Source: Acrasis kona | Lineage: Eukaryota; Heterolobosea; Eutetramitea; Acrasida; Acrasidae | Direction: 5' to 3' | Length of the DNA: 64,000 bases | Assembly (NCBI GenBank): GCA_026419775.2 | Contig: JAOPGA020000552.1 | Location: 1 to 64,000, forward strand | In this document: in pieces, positions 43,231 through 55,059 of the stretch | Layout: each line of letters starts with the position of its first letter | Numbering within the stretch: position 1 is the first letter of the stretch | Notes under the pieces: generated by a model | Told to the model about the DNA's origin: nothing | Databases searched by the model: none | What the model saw: only the letters and a program-made list of their open reading frames with translations | Made by a program: the position numbers and the translations under genes

Positions 43231-43972
43231 ATTTTTTATTTGTAATATTTCTTGTAATTGGATCAACCAGAACACGTTGACTATGCATTGACCAACTCTG
43301 CAAGATATAAAATGGATAGAAGCATAAGCAGCCATGGTCCTACCTACAAGAAATCTTGTACTGAAAGCGATTATCAAAGATACGAAAACAATACATTAAA
43401 TCCATCAGCAGAGGAAGGTATTTTTTGAATTTCGGAGAAGTGTCGAACTTATTTTTGGCATTCTTCAGACTTTGGGTTGAGTTTTCTCCACAACTACACA
43501 ACTGCTAAGCTGGTGCTTCAATATTATTACGTCGGACATATAGGAGAATAGGTATGAGTTCTTTGCTTTCAAAAAACTATAAGATTGGCTCCTGTAACAA
43601 GTGTCGACTTTATTATATTAGAGCCGCGGGAGGACTTGTTCTGACAAACAATTTACAACGTCTTGACAATACAACAGACAATAAATTGGAGGAAGAGCAG
43701 GACTGGTATCAAAATGCGTATCACGCAGTAGCCTAAAAATTTCGGTTCCCACCGACTAGCATCCCTTGTTCCTACCCATATAAACCACTTTCCTCTAAGT
43801 ATCCACCGAGATAACATAGACATGTAGGTTCAATAAACTATACTTTTATATTTTAAAGTCTTTGTTTGAATGATAATAAAGCCGGAAAATTTATTATTTC
43901 ATAGATCGTTGTAATTGGATCAAAGCCTTTACGATTCAGAAAAAAAGATAAACCCTTATAGCTCGTATTAGG
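43231..43972. other. Upstream region of kinesin; possible small gene 43312-43736
   Basis: A two-exon plus-strand reading is possible: ATG 43312 to a GTATTT donor near 43416, and an acceptor GAATAG near 43551 joining in frame to GMSSLLSKNYKIGSCNKC, ending at 43736 (about 97 residues). The implied intron of about 135 nt would be three times longer than others here, so support is weak. The remainder is AT-rich with no feature. Confidence 0.28.
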
Positions 43973-46900
43973 ATGGTTTCTACAAACATTAGGGTGGTGG
44001 CGCGTTTTCGTCCCATCAATGCGAGAGAGATTGCAGAGAGCGTAGGGATGAAAGTAGACATTAAGTACTATGAGGGCACCAGGGTTGAAATCGAAACCAA
44101 CAGCATGTCGATATTAGGGGATAACAAATATACATTCGATCACGTTTTTGGACCAGAAACTACCCAAGTAGACTTTTACGAAAAAAGCTGCAGACCTGTT
44201 GTAGAGTATGTCATTAAAAATGTTATTACTACTAATAGCCGATTGCAGTGATGTCTTGAAGGGGTACAACGGAACAATCTTCGCTTACGGTCAAACTGGA
44301 GCAGGCAAATCTTGGTCCATGATGGGTGCATTAAACTCTGAAGAAAACAAAGGACTTATGCCCCGCGCAGCTAACGCAATATTCCAACTTATTCAAGAGA
44401 GTGAAGAAGGCTCCGAATTTAAAGTATCCTGCTCCTATCTGGAAATATACAACGAGTCCATTCAAGATTTATTCAATACAGAAAACAAGAATCTAGGGAT
44501 AAGAGAATCTCCTGATAAGGGTATCCACGTCGCAGAGTTAACCGAACAGTACGTAGGTAGCGAAGAGGAAATCTACCAACTAATGGAAATGGGAAGCAAC
44601 AACAGAGTAGTCAGCTTTACTCATATGAACGCCACTTCATCAAGAAGTCATAGCGTGTTCATAATTAGAGTGGAACAAAAAACACCTATGGGCATATCAA
44701 AGCATGGTAAACTCAACCTAGTTGATTTGGCTGGATCCGAAAAAATCGGAAAGACTGGAGCAACAGGACAAACTTTAGAGGAAGCTAAAAAAATTAATCA
44801 GTCTCTATCTACACTAGGTCAATGTATCAACGCGCTTGTAGAGAAGAAAGGGCATGTTCCCTACAGAGATTCAAAATTGACTCGTGTACTACAGGAATCA
44901 CTTGGCGGTAACAGTAAGACCACAATGATTTGTGCATGTTCACCTCATCCATTTAACTTGGAGGAGACAATTTCAACATTAAAGTTCGGACAAAGAGCAA
45001 AAAGTATAAAACTTAGCGTGAGAGTTAATGCTGTTAAGAGCTCAAAGGAGCTACAAGCTATCGTTGAGAAGTTAACCATACAGGTCAAACAACTGAAAAA
45101 ATCCAATGCCAACTTGCTGAAGGGAATAGAATTACTAAAAAGTGGCAAAGAATTACCATCAGAAATGCAAAACGAAATTTTGTCCGCAGCCACTGAAGCA
45201 GCTAATAACGCTAGCCAAGGCTCGATAAAAAAGAAAGAAGGAGATGAGAATGAAGACGAAGAGGAAGAGGAAGAAGACGGAACTGGTCCATCTAGCGAAC
45301 CATTGAGATTAGCCCAACTGCAGGTGCAATTAGATAATGTAGAGGCAAAGTACAAGAACGATATTGAAATATTAGAAGAGGAAATCGAAGAGATGCTCAC
45401 TTCGAATAATATCATGAAAGAAAAATATGACAAGGAGGTAGAAGATAGAGAATCTCTTGAGGAAGAACTTGAGTCGATATTAGATGAAAACGATAAACTA
45501 GTTAAAAAATTGGAAGATGCTGAAAAAGAGATTCAATATGGCAGGAAGGAAATTGAAAGCGAGTTAGATGAGGCGCTCAAGACCATCGAAGAACTTGAGG
45601 ACAACGTTGTAGATTTGGAAAAACAAATAAGAGCTGCTAGAGAAAATGCTAATTTAAAGCCGTCAACCGGCACTGTGAACGATTTTGTAAAGAATATTAG
45701 TGATGCCGAGGCCAGAGGCAAGGTCATGGCAGAGCTGAACGCACTTCGAGAGAATGACAAGTTACAAAAAGAATTAATAGAAAAGCTCACGAATGAGTTG
45801 AATAGAGCGCAGGATGGATACAAGGAGGAGAAGATTAGCAATGTGGAGCAAGACAGTGCGATAAGTCAGCACGAGGAGGCTCAAAAGAGGGCAATGGATA
45901 AACTAAACAAACAAGTTGAACTTTTAACACAAAAAATACAGGAATCGGAGAGGGATGCAAAGGAGAACGAGGATGCAATGATGGAGTATGAAACCGACAT
46001 TAATCGATCTGAGGCACAATTAAAAGCCTCGAAACTTGTAGAATCGACCTTGAATTCATCTCTTGAAGATATGAAGAAGAAGCACCTTGAACTTGATGAG
46101 GCTTTGGTCTCCATGAAGCTGACATTACATAATGCAGAATTGGTCAAGAAGGGTGTTAAGAACATTGAACCAGAGTTGCGAGAATTCCTAATGAATGAGT
46201 ATAGAAATAACTCAAAGGCAGTTCGAGATCAATGCGACGCACGCGAAAAGAACTCTTCCGAAACAATTCGTAAATTAAAAACAGAGTTGGACGAAGAGAG
46301 AGCAAACTGTGACAGCCTTTGTGCAGACTATGAGAGGCAGATAGAGGCCAAGGAAAAATTAATTACCGAACACAAAAATACAGTAGAAAGTCTCGAAGCC
46401 GAAGTAGAAGAATCCCTTGTAGAGTACGATCGCATCAAGGAAATTAATAAGACGCTGGCATCCGGAGTCAAGACAGAACAACAAAATAACGAGACCAAAA
46501 ACAAGGAGTCGGCAGAAATCAAAGCAACATACGAGAATCACATTAAACAGCTCCAGACTGATCTTGAGCAGTTAACGATCCAATGCGAAAAGTTAAAAGA
46601 ACAAAAGGGGGTTGCCTCTCCAGCGTCACCAAGCGGAGGAGGAAATTTAGGAAGACTATCCAACGAACTCATGGAGCTAAGAAATACTTACCGCAAGTGT
46701 GAATTCGAGAGAGGAAAGTTGGAAGAAGAAGCCAACGCATCCAGACGTCAAATACAAAGCGAGAGATCAAAACTACGCACTTCACAACAAAAGGTAGAAA
46801 TTCAAAAAGAAAGAATTGCTGAGCTTACGAAAGAGGTCAGTTTGGTACATGCGCATCAGACCTATCGAAAAGACGAGAGAGAAGAATTCAAAAAGAAACG

Positions 46901-47051
46901 TGAAGCCTTGTTGACCAGAATTGAAGAATTAGAATTAGCGCTGGAAGCAAAGGAAAAGAACAACAATATCATAAAGAAGAACAAGATCATCAAACCCATT
47001 ACCAAGTCGATCGTGTTGAACAATGTAGAGGCCAATAAAAACAATCAGTAG
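43973..47051 (+). CDS. Conventional kinesin (kinesin-1 type heavy chain)
   Basis: A plus-end microtubule motor. Exons 43973-44205 and 44249-47051 (43-nt intron, GTATGT...TTGCAG) give 1,011 residues; the splice yields RPVVDDVLKGYNGTIFAYG. N-terminal motor domain: P-loop GQTGAGKSWSMMG, switch I NATSSRSHSVF, switch II LVDLAGSEKIGKTGA, then KKINQSLSTLGQCINAL and YRDSKLTRVLQESLGGNSKT. The neck and stalk run from about residue 340 to 980 with strong heptads. An acidic Glu-rich insertion (DENEDEEEEEEDGTG, about 412-427) follows the neck. The C-terminus is basic (IIKKNKIIKPITKS). An N-terminal motor, fast-type neck and lack of FHA/PX domains favour kinesin-1; a cargo-binding IAK motif was not seen. 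Confidence 0.92.
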
Positions 47052-47079
47052 TTTTGTAAAACGTAACTTTTATTTTTGT

Positions 47080-47824
47080 TCACCTTAATGGTAGAGGACC
47101 CATGTATCCAATTCTAGTGGGTTCTTTTACGGGTGGGAGACGGTTCGTCTTAAACTGACATCTACTCTTGATGTTACAAACATCCTCAACGTATTTAACT
47201 ATTCTCGTTAAAACACAGTGTGAGATGAATTGACTTACTTTGATAGTTTATCATTTTGGGTATCCTATGCACTTGTGTTCTTGGATATCTTTTTCTTGGT
47301 AGAATGGAAGCCTTTCTTAACTCATACACTGTCTTGTTCTTTCTTGCGTCCAACGAAAGTTTATGATTAGCGACGTTTCTACCCATTTTGCGTTTTAATG
47401 TTCTGTGTGGTTTGAATGGCTTTTCGTTTTCGAGGTTTTGAACTAGTTGCGTTTGTTTTTCAATGTCTGCGAGTCTTGGTGCCACCATGACATATTTTCT
47501 ATCATATTCTGGATCATGTACGATTTGAACCCAACCATCTCTCATGGCATGAAGTGTGAAATCTTTTCCTTGTACAACATTGTAAGAGGGCCAGAATTTA
47601 TTTCCTTTCTGTCTTATGATGATTTCACCCGCTTTGATTTTGAAACCGTGGTGGATTTTGAAACCAGGCCTTCTGCTTTTGTTATCACTGTTTTGTTTTG
47701 TAGAACCACCACTTTTCTTGGTGGCAGTACGGACTTGTACGTTCGAAAATATTGAAGGGCACGAAATTATACGTGGAGAGAATCGTGTGGCAATCCTTGC
47801 TCCTGAGACTAGATTGCGAAACAT
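47080..47824 (-). CDS. MRPL27: Mitochondrial large-subunit ribosomal protein bL27m
   Basis: Exons 47824-47239 and 47198-47080 (40-nt intron) give 234 residues. A basic presequence without acidic residues (MFRNLVSGARIATRFSPR) indicates import into mitochondria. After it come VRTATKKSGGSTKQNSDNKS, the hallmark bL27 N-terminus near the peptidyl-transferase centre, and FKIKAGEIIIRQKGNKFWPS, GKDFTLHAMRDGWVQI. The second exon adds INYQIKYVEDVCNIKSRC and a Pro-rich end. About 110 residues beyond the bacterial bL27 core form a lineage-specific extension. The start codon is 38 bp from that of the divergent Mut7-C gene. Confidence 0.9.
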
Positions 47825-47862
47825 GTTTAATATTGGCCAACCGAAGTTACAAAAAATCTAAC

Positions 47863-48669
47863 ATGACAGAAGAAGGCACGAATCAGATCGGAAACAACTT
47901 CAAGTATGTAGTGGACTGCTCTTTGCCTGCATTAGCGACACATATGTAATGCACAGCTTAGCAATATTGCTCAACATTTCATAGGCGTGTTCTTGGTGTG
48001 GATACACTTTACGACCCAACATTTAGCCGGAATTACATACTATTTCTAGCAAGAAGAGACCATCGGATAATCGTCACGCAATCCACCAAACTAAGATCAA
48101 TGGTGGAATTGATCTTGTTCAATAGGGAAAGAAAAAGATTAAAAATCACAGAATACCAAGAACTATATGAATCGGCGCTTGACCGTGAAAACAATAGGAC
48201 ACAAGAGAGGTTATTCGAACATGAAAAATCAAGGATCAAACATTTGAGTTCCGGACAAATATTAGAAAGAATAGAAATGATGAAGGAGGAAGTGGCCATG
48301 GATGATGAAGATTGGTTTGAATACAAAGTATGTTTCATCCGCACAAAGGGAAGGCACGAACAATTACGCGAACTAGTGGACAAGCTGAAATTAGTATTCA
48401 TTTTAGATCGCGCATTCGATCACTGCACAAAGTGTAATGGAAAGTTAATCAGAATAGATGATAAATCACAAGTAGTCGGCGAGGTAGAAAACAACGTTTA
48501 TAATAATAACAGTAAGTGTTTGATTCATTACACATTAATCTTGATAGAAAATTTCTCTCGTTGTGGGGATTGTGGAATGCTTACGTGGGGTACCATGCCA
48601 AACAGAGATCAAGATTCATTTCAAAAGGCAATACGATTTTGTGAAAAATATTCTTTTAAACAAACATAA
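47863..48669 (+). CDS. Stand-alone Mut7-C RNase-domain protein
   Basis: Three exons (47863-47945, 47985-48511, 48548-48669) encode 243 residues. The first splice gives VVDCSLPALATHMRVLGVDT, the PIN-like start of Mut7-C domains (family pattern: a strand with Asp, then a helix LAxxLRxLGxD). The third exon follows a stopless 36-nt intron; removing it brings CTKCNGKLIRID and FSRCGDCGMLTWGTMPNR close together, the C-x2-C zinc ribbon that ends the domain. Between them is an unusual charged helical insertion of about 100 residues. Mut7-C domains are putative nucleases found in bacteria and in the animal exonuclease Mut-7/EXD3; here no 3'-5' exonuclease domain is attached. Confidence 0.78.
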
Positions 48670-48686
48670 ATTGTACATTAAATATA

Positions 48687-51600
48687 TTATGATTCATACA
48701 TATTTCTCTTCTTGACTAGTTCTGATGGTTTTATTCTAATCTTTTTTAATCTCCTAGGTGCAGTATTCTTGATGACTGGTGATGATGGCAACGCTTGTTT
48801 TAAGACCATATCAAAGTCATTCATAGAGTCACTCAATTGTACATTTCCATTATGATCGTTATCGCTACCATTATGTATGGGAGTGATTTGTCTATATGCT
48901 GATTGTAATCTCTGGGCGAAACTGGATCGACTCTCCGAAAGGACGAACTTGCTCTTTAATGGAGTAAGGTTAGATGAGTCGTTAATGATGTTCTGGGCAG
49001 ATGCGATCATATCATTTTCATGAACAACGGATTGATCAACCGGCGGTGGAGGTGGTTGAAAGATTTGATCATAGTCCTGTGGATTCTCCAATAGTGATGG
49101 CATGTCGTATTCCTCTTGTGCAGGGGTTAGTTCAGCAAAGCTCCTCTTATCATTCAATATATCCAATTGCTCAATGTTTTTGATCTTTCTACGAGATATC
49201 CTAGGTAACACTTGTTTAGGGAGCATTGTCGAATGATTCAATGGCATCATCACGTTGGTTAGTCCACTACCCATCATGTCCTCTTCATCGCCCATGGATG
49301 TGTACTTCGAATCAATCATAAAGAACCAATCACTCAGCTCAGGTGTCAATGGTGTCAGTTTACTCACAATATGCTTCTTGATGCTACTGGTTGCAGTGTT
49401 GATTGATAATTTGCCACTAGATGATGTGGATGAAGGTGGTGGCGAAGGTAATCCACTACCAATACCATCTTGATGATCGGTAGTAATGTAGAATTTAGAA
49501 CGGTACAAGGAGTCATCCGACGAATCAATCAATGGCACTACATCGCTACCTTGTTCCAATATATGATTCGATTTGATCATTCGTATGTACACCATCATCA
49601 TGTTTACGCAAAACAACAACAACGCAATACTGCACGATGCCATTATAATAAACAACAAGAAAGAAAAACGAGTAGAGGACGACGATTGTGAACTAGGAGG
49701 TATCAACGGCGGTGATGGAGGAAATGTCCACATGTCACTGGTACACATTGATAATTGACATTGAAGACCCAACGAAAAAATAATAGAGGAAATTTGAAAT
49801 ACTTCTGGTTTACCCTTCAAACTTCTGCCATCATCCACTACTTTTTGATTCATGATGTTGCTTTGTGACAGCGCGATCATATAATTATTTTTAAAAAATG
49901 AATTTGCATCAAACCCAATTAACTCAATCAAAATGTCACAAATTACATTCAAGCTAAATAAATCCAATAATTGTGCTTGAATCGAATAATGAGTAGAGTT
50001 GCTTTGAATAATTTTGAGAGTCAACCTATAATCATAACCAATTTGCCAATTACAAGTCATTGATTTTGAAGATGATGATGATGAAGAATTCAAATTGTGT
50101 TGAATCTGAATGTACCTATAATCAGATTCGTTCAATCCCAACTGTGCCATGATATACAAATCACTGTGATTACTAATCATCCACGATTCAATCACATTAC
50201 CAATCGTTGCATTGCTGATATAAAAATTAACAAAGCTTTCCTTATTGTATACATTATAGAGTTGATCGTTCACCACTAATGATCTCCTTATCTTGATTTG
50301 ATAATTAAACACGTTGCTCATTTCGATGATTGAGTTAGAATAAGGGTTCGTATATTCTCTGATGGTTACATTCGATGAGGAATATAACAGTGATTCGTAG
50401 TTATTATCAATCGTGATTTGTTGATTATTGTTATCAAAGTGGTCTAGGTGCAGTAGTTGATTCCAGTTCATGTAAACAATAACGTTACACATGGTACACG
50501 ATGAAATGTAGGTGATGGATTGGTTGGTGTCAATAAGGTCGATTCGAAATAAAATGTTGCTGTGGATGGATAGATTGGGAGTTATACATGTGCAGGTGTT
50601 GTTTGTAAATGACTGTGCTGGGGTGGTGAATGTGGTGGTGCGTGTGGTGTAATCATAGTATGAACATGATAGTGACGATGATGATTGTTGACTTGGTTTA
50701 TAGGTTAATAGTATAATGTCGTTCATTGATACTATGCTGGTGTTAATTGACGATAAAGAGTAGATGATTGGGGTGGTAGGTGTTTGAGTAGGTGTTGGTG
50801 TAGGCGTAGGCGATTGAGTGAGTGTGTATGTTGGTATAGAAGTACGCGTAGTATTAGTTGTTGATGTTGGTGTTATGGTAATTGTTGAAGTAGGTATTGG
50901 GGCGAAAGTGGGCGTCAATGTTTGGGTAGGTGTAGAAGTGGATGTTGAGAGCGAAGTTGGAGTCGATGTCGGAGGTGAAGAAGTAGCCATTGTAGGAGTA
51001 TATGTAGGAGTAACTGTTGATGTTGTGAAATTTGATGCAGGTGTTGGCGTTGGCGTAGCAGAGAGTATCGCCACAGTAGGAGTTGAAGTGGGAATATATG
51101 TAGGAGTAGAGGTTATATTAGGCATAATTGTTGGAGTAGGCGTTGGGGTGGGTGTCGATGAAGTAGTGGAAGTAGGTGTTGGAGTCTGTATATGTGTTGG
51201 AGTAGGTGTAGGTGTTGGAGTTGGAGTAGGTACAGGTGTTAGAGTGGGTGTTGGTGTCGGTGTGGGAGTTTTCGTGGGAGTAGGTGTTGGAGTTGGAGTG
51301 GGTGTTGATGAAGGAGTGGGTGTCGGCGTAGGCGTTGGTGTGGGAGTAGGAGTAGGTGTTGGAGTCGGTGTAGGCGTGGGTGTCGGAGTAGGCGTTGGAG
51401 TTGGTGTGGGTGTGGGTGTAGGTGTGGGTGTAGGTGTTGGTGTCGGTGTAGGCGTTGGTGTGGGAGTTGGTGAAGGAGTGGGTGTAGGAATGGGCGTTGG
51501 AGTAGGCGTAGGTGTTGGAGTCGGTGTAGGCGTAGGAGTGGGTGTGGGTGTTGATGAAGGAGTGGGTGTGGGCGTTGGTGTAGGAGTAGGTGTTGGAGTA

Positions 51601-53021
51601 GGTGTTGGAGTCGGTGTGGGTGTGGGCGTTGGGGTAGGCGTTAGTGTGGGAGTAGGTGTTGGTGTTGGTGTTGGCGTCGGTGTTGGCGTCGGTGTTGGTG
51701 TTGGTGTAGGCGTTGGTGTGGGAGTTTTAGTAGGAGTAGGCGTTGGAGTAGGTGTAGGTGTTGGTGTCGGTGTGGGTGTCGGTGTAGGCGTTGGAGTGGG
51801 AGTAGGTGTTGGTGTCGGTGTCGGCGTAGATGTTATAGTAGGCGTAGGTGTAGTCGTAGGTGACGCAGCTATTTGTTCAATCAAATCAATAATTACAAAT
51901 CAAATACTTACTCAACAAGTGTACACTCTTCACTCCAAGACCGCAACCATATAATCGATTATTAGCAGTATCCAAACATGGACGTCCCTATCACGATCAT
52001 TAACAACATCCACACAAATATTTCGACAACTCACCTCCAAAGCAGGCCCTGTGTATTGTTGCCAAGTAAAAGTAGTAAAATCGCTAGATGGCATCATCAT
52101 AAATGCTTCGCTAGGAAAAGCATCAAAAGTCACTATAAAATAAGCTTGACCATCTCTACTATCCACGAACATCCCATAGGGGTTCCAGCTAACACCACCG
52201 CTACATGGCCCCGATGAGCATGAATGCGATACAGGTACCATGGAGTCTAGACTGGAGTAGCGAATGGTGAAGTATTTATTGTCTCTAGATTGAGGTAAAA
52301 TGTACAAAATGTGATTGGTCACATCGGCAGCAATGTATGATTTGTTATAAATTGTGCTCCCGAATGGAATGGTGGTTATAAGCTGTGGTAAGCTGGAGCT
52401 AATGTTGAAAAATAATATTTGACAATTGGGTTCGTGTGATACGAAGAACGCAATGTTATTTGTTTGGTCGATATCTCTCGATGATTCTAAGCTATCTACG
52501 TATCCTGTAAAATCTAATGTGTTCGACACTGCGCCCGAAGATGTTAGGCTTGAGATTTTGGTCTCGTTTGCTGCTGTTTTATACGTGAGGTAAAATAGAT
52601 TGGTAGATATACACAGCACGCCAGCGTATAACGTAAATGTTTTGGGAAAAGCAGTTAGCGGCCCTCTTCTAGAAAGTGAACCTCCTGCAATGTTTCCGTA
52701 CAGCATAGAATAGGAAGTTTTACCCGATTCTAATGTCATAGCGCTAAAAACTCCGGGCATTGCTGACGAACAACACTGGAATACCGCATTTACATTTAAT
52801 CCACCTCCCGTTTTTGTGGCCATATTGTATTGATATGAGATACTATCATCATAGCGTGCTTCTACGAATTTTTGATACGAAAAATCGCATGATATATCCT
52901 TATTTATTGTTGTGCTGTTGTATATAACTGTATTGAAAGTTAAATCTAGACTACACCTGGATATTTGTACGATAATCATAAAAAGAGTACACCAAAAAGG
53001 TCCTATCCTGGTTGTTATCAT
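48687..53021 (-). CDS. Large type I membrane protein with extended Pro-Thr stalk
   Basis: Exons 53021-52035, 51987-51912 and 51868-48687 (introns of 47 and 43 nt) give 1,414 residues. The ATG at 53021 places a signal peptide first ([16 protein letters not shown]). The N-terminal ectodomain (about 330 residues) is beta-rich with repeats like [16 protein letters not shown], suggesting a propeller. The second exon reads [16 protein letters not shown]. Next come about 330 residues of nearly pure Pro-Thr, a Ser/Thr-rich spacer, a second beta-rich ectodomain with paired Cys, one membrane helix ([19 protein letters not shown]) and a cytoplasmic tail of about 290 residues ending [14 protein letters not shown]. 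The layout parallels the NHL protein at 27-31 kb. Probably a receptor or adhesion molecule; ligand unknown. Confidence 0.85.
50770..51868 (-). repeat. Coding Pro-Thr repeat, about 330 codons
   Basis: On the plus strand this appears as endless GGTGTAGGCGTTGGAGTGGG-like runs. The encoded peptide is TPTPTP with rare Ser, Lys, Leu or Ile breaks. Synonymous third bases (A, C, G, T) alternate freely, so no exact DNA unit longer than a few codons persists. The opposite strand gives long but artefactual Val-Gly frames. Confidence 0.9.
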
Positions 53022-53355
53022 GCAACCAACGGTTTGGTTTGTGGTCGGGAAAATATGTATCGGATATGGCCAAATAAAGAAGTTAATCAACCTTGGATTC
53101 TAGAGGAGGGAGAGATACCAAGAACGAACATTTTGATATAGCATTAGACAATAGTTCGTTGGTAATTATTGAGATACTCTGCTTAAAACGATAAATCAAT
53201 TGAAATTCGTATATTCAAATATCTGGTTCTATGAATCTCAAGACATTGTATAGTTGAAGGAAGAAGGAGAGCTCATATATTCAACATTAACTCCACAATG
53301 TTTTGAGTTTAAAATAGTAGAGTACAATATGGGTCTTGATTAGACAGATAAACAT

Positions 53356-54606
53356 TTATTTTCTGACACTGTTCAACAAGGCTAAATCATTGGCAGCAGC
53401 AATGTCCAATACATTGACGTTGCTCAACACTCCTTCATCGTTGATGTATGTTGGTCCGCCGACACCAGAGTTTACAGAGCTTCCTGCATTACCACCCATG
53501 ATACTGCCATCATTACCTCCAAGAATGTTACCTAATCCAATGATTCTTTGCTTTCTGGCACTGTTCAAAGCAGCCAAGTCATTGAGAGCATCAACATTCA
53601 ACACACCAACATTGCTTAAAATACCTTCATCATTGACATAAGTTGGACCTCCCACTCCAGAGTTGATAGAGTCACCAGCGTTCCCTCCTAGTACACTGCC
53701 TCCATTTCCTCCAAGGATGTTACCAACACCTAATATACGCTTCTTTGCGCTATTCAACAAATGAAGATCATTAGCAGCAGCAATGTCCAATACATGAGCG
53801 TTACTTAATACTCCTTCATCGTTGATGTATGTTGGTCCGCCAACGCCGTTGTTGACTGAGCTTCCTGCATTACCGCCCATAATGCTACCATCATTACCTC
53901 CAAGAATGTTACCTAATCCAATGATTCTTTGTCTAAGTGACCTATTTCTGTTGTTTCTTTTGAATCCACTGTTCAACAAATCGACACCATTAGCAGCACC
54001 AATATTCAAGACGTTGAGGTTACTTGCTACACCTTCATCATTAATATAAGTGGGACCAGAGGATCCGGAGTTAACTGAGCTCCCAGCATTACCACCCATG
54101 ATACTGCCATCATTACCTCCAAGAATGTTACCTAATCCAATGATTCTTTGTTTTCTGGCACTGTTCAACAATGCGAGATCATTGGCAGCAGCAATGTCTA
54201 ATACATTGACGTTGCTCAATACTCCTTCATCGTTGATGTATGTTGGCCCGCCGACACCAGAGTTTACAGAGCTTCCTGCATTACCACCCATGATACTGCC
54301 ATCGTTTCCACCGAGAATGTTACCTAATCCAATGATTCTTTGCTTTCTGGCACTGTTCAAAGCAGCCAAGTCATTGAGAGCATCAACATTCAACACACCA
54401 ACATTGCTTAAAATACCTTCATCATTAATATAAGATGGACCCCCCACACCTGAATTAATGGAGCTACCTGCGTTGCCACCCATTATACTGCCGCCGTTTC
54501 CACCTAGAATATTACCAGCTCCAATAATTCTCGAAGTAGGAGAAGCTTTTGCGCATACCACAAACAGAGCATAGAATAAAGCGAAGGACATAACTACTAG
54601 TCTCAT
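53356..54606 (-). CDS. Secreted precursor of six Gly/Asn-rich repeats separated by basic sites
   Basis: 416 residues from ATG 54606. Signal peptide MRLVVMSFALFYALFVVCAKA, then six repeats of about 62-72 residues. Each has IIGLGNILGGNDGSIMGGN, AGSSVNSGVGGPTYINDEG, and a hydrophobic LNVDALNDLAALNSA tail. Units end in basic stretches (ARKQR, AKKR, RSLRQR) directly before the next IIG, fitting R-x-x-R / KR type processing by a furin or kexin protease into separate peptides. The last unit ends SVRK and stop. Repeats 1-2 are closer to 5-6 than to 3-4, showing a two-unit duplication. There are no Cys residues in the repeats. No family is recognised; the organisation resembles fungal kexin-processed repeat proteins, but an uncleaved secreted fibre is also possible. 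Confidence 0.85.
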   Translation of the reverse strand: MRLVVMSFALFYALFVVCAKASPTSRIIGAGNILGGNGGSIMGGNAGSSINSGVGGPSYINDEGILSNVGVLNVDALNDLAALNSARKQRIIGLGNILGGNDGSIMGGNAGSSVNSGVGGPTYINDEGVLSNVNVLDIAAANDLALLNSARKQRIIGLGNILGGNDGSIMGGNAGSSVNSGSSGPTYINDEGVASNLNVLNIGAANGVDLLNSGFKRNNRNRSLRQRIIGLGNILGGNDGSIMGGNAGSSVNNGVGGPTYINDEGVLSNAHVLDIAAANDLHLLNSAKKRILGVGNILGGNGGSVLGGNAGDSINSGVGGPTYVNDEGILSNVGVLNVDALNDLAALNSARKQRIIGLGNILGGNDGSIMGGNAGSSVNSGVGGPTYINDEGVLSNVNVLDIAAANDLALLNSVRK

Positions 54607-55059
54607 GGTTGATTCTTGTGTTTGTGTTTTGTGTTGTTGTTTTGATATATTAATTTCTTATGATGGATTGTTATTTATAGTTGGATGTGTCAGATGTAAA
54701 TGTATGGATTTGATACTAGTTAGGTGATGTTGAAGTAGATACGTTTGCAAATAGACCTTTCTTCTTGTTATCCGCATCTGTCGATTTTATGATTCGAGCC
54801 AATAGCACTGATTTTGTATTACTGATTTGATGGCATGCATTATTTGGTTAAGATTGTCAAAATTAAAACATTGATATTGTATTACAATGAGATAGAGTTT
54901 GTGTTGAACTTTATGTTTCAATGATTGTGTGTATGACTGTAGTAACATGTTATCGTCATTATTTACAATGTGCCTCTTCACGTCCATAACTGGACAAAAA
55001 GTCTCAAAGTTGTATGGGTTATTGAAGAAATGTCTCCCATCAATCAAAACAACAATAAA
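54607..55059. other. Intergenic region between divergent secreted-protein genes
   Basis: 450 bp. A minus frame from ATG 54987 to about 54787 (66 residues, MDVKRHIVNNDDN start) reads partly like protein but has no recognisable feature and lies in the promoter space of two genes; I would not call it a gene. Confidence 0.35.

Noticed and set aside
45533-46165. Ser/Phe-rich minus-strand ORFs opposite the kinesin stalk
   Set aside because: Antisense of Glu/Lys-rich coiled-coil codons; no start context or homology pattern.
50818-51954. Long plus-strand Val-Gly ORF
   Set aside because: It is the complement of the Pro-Thr stalk of the minus-strand gene, which has spliced flanking exons, signal peptide and membrane helix.
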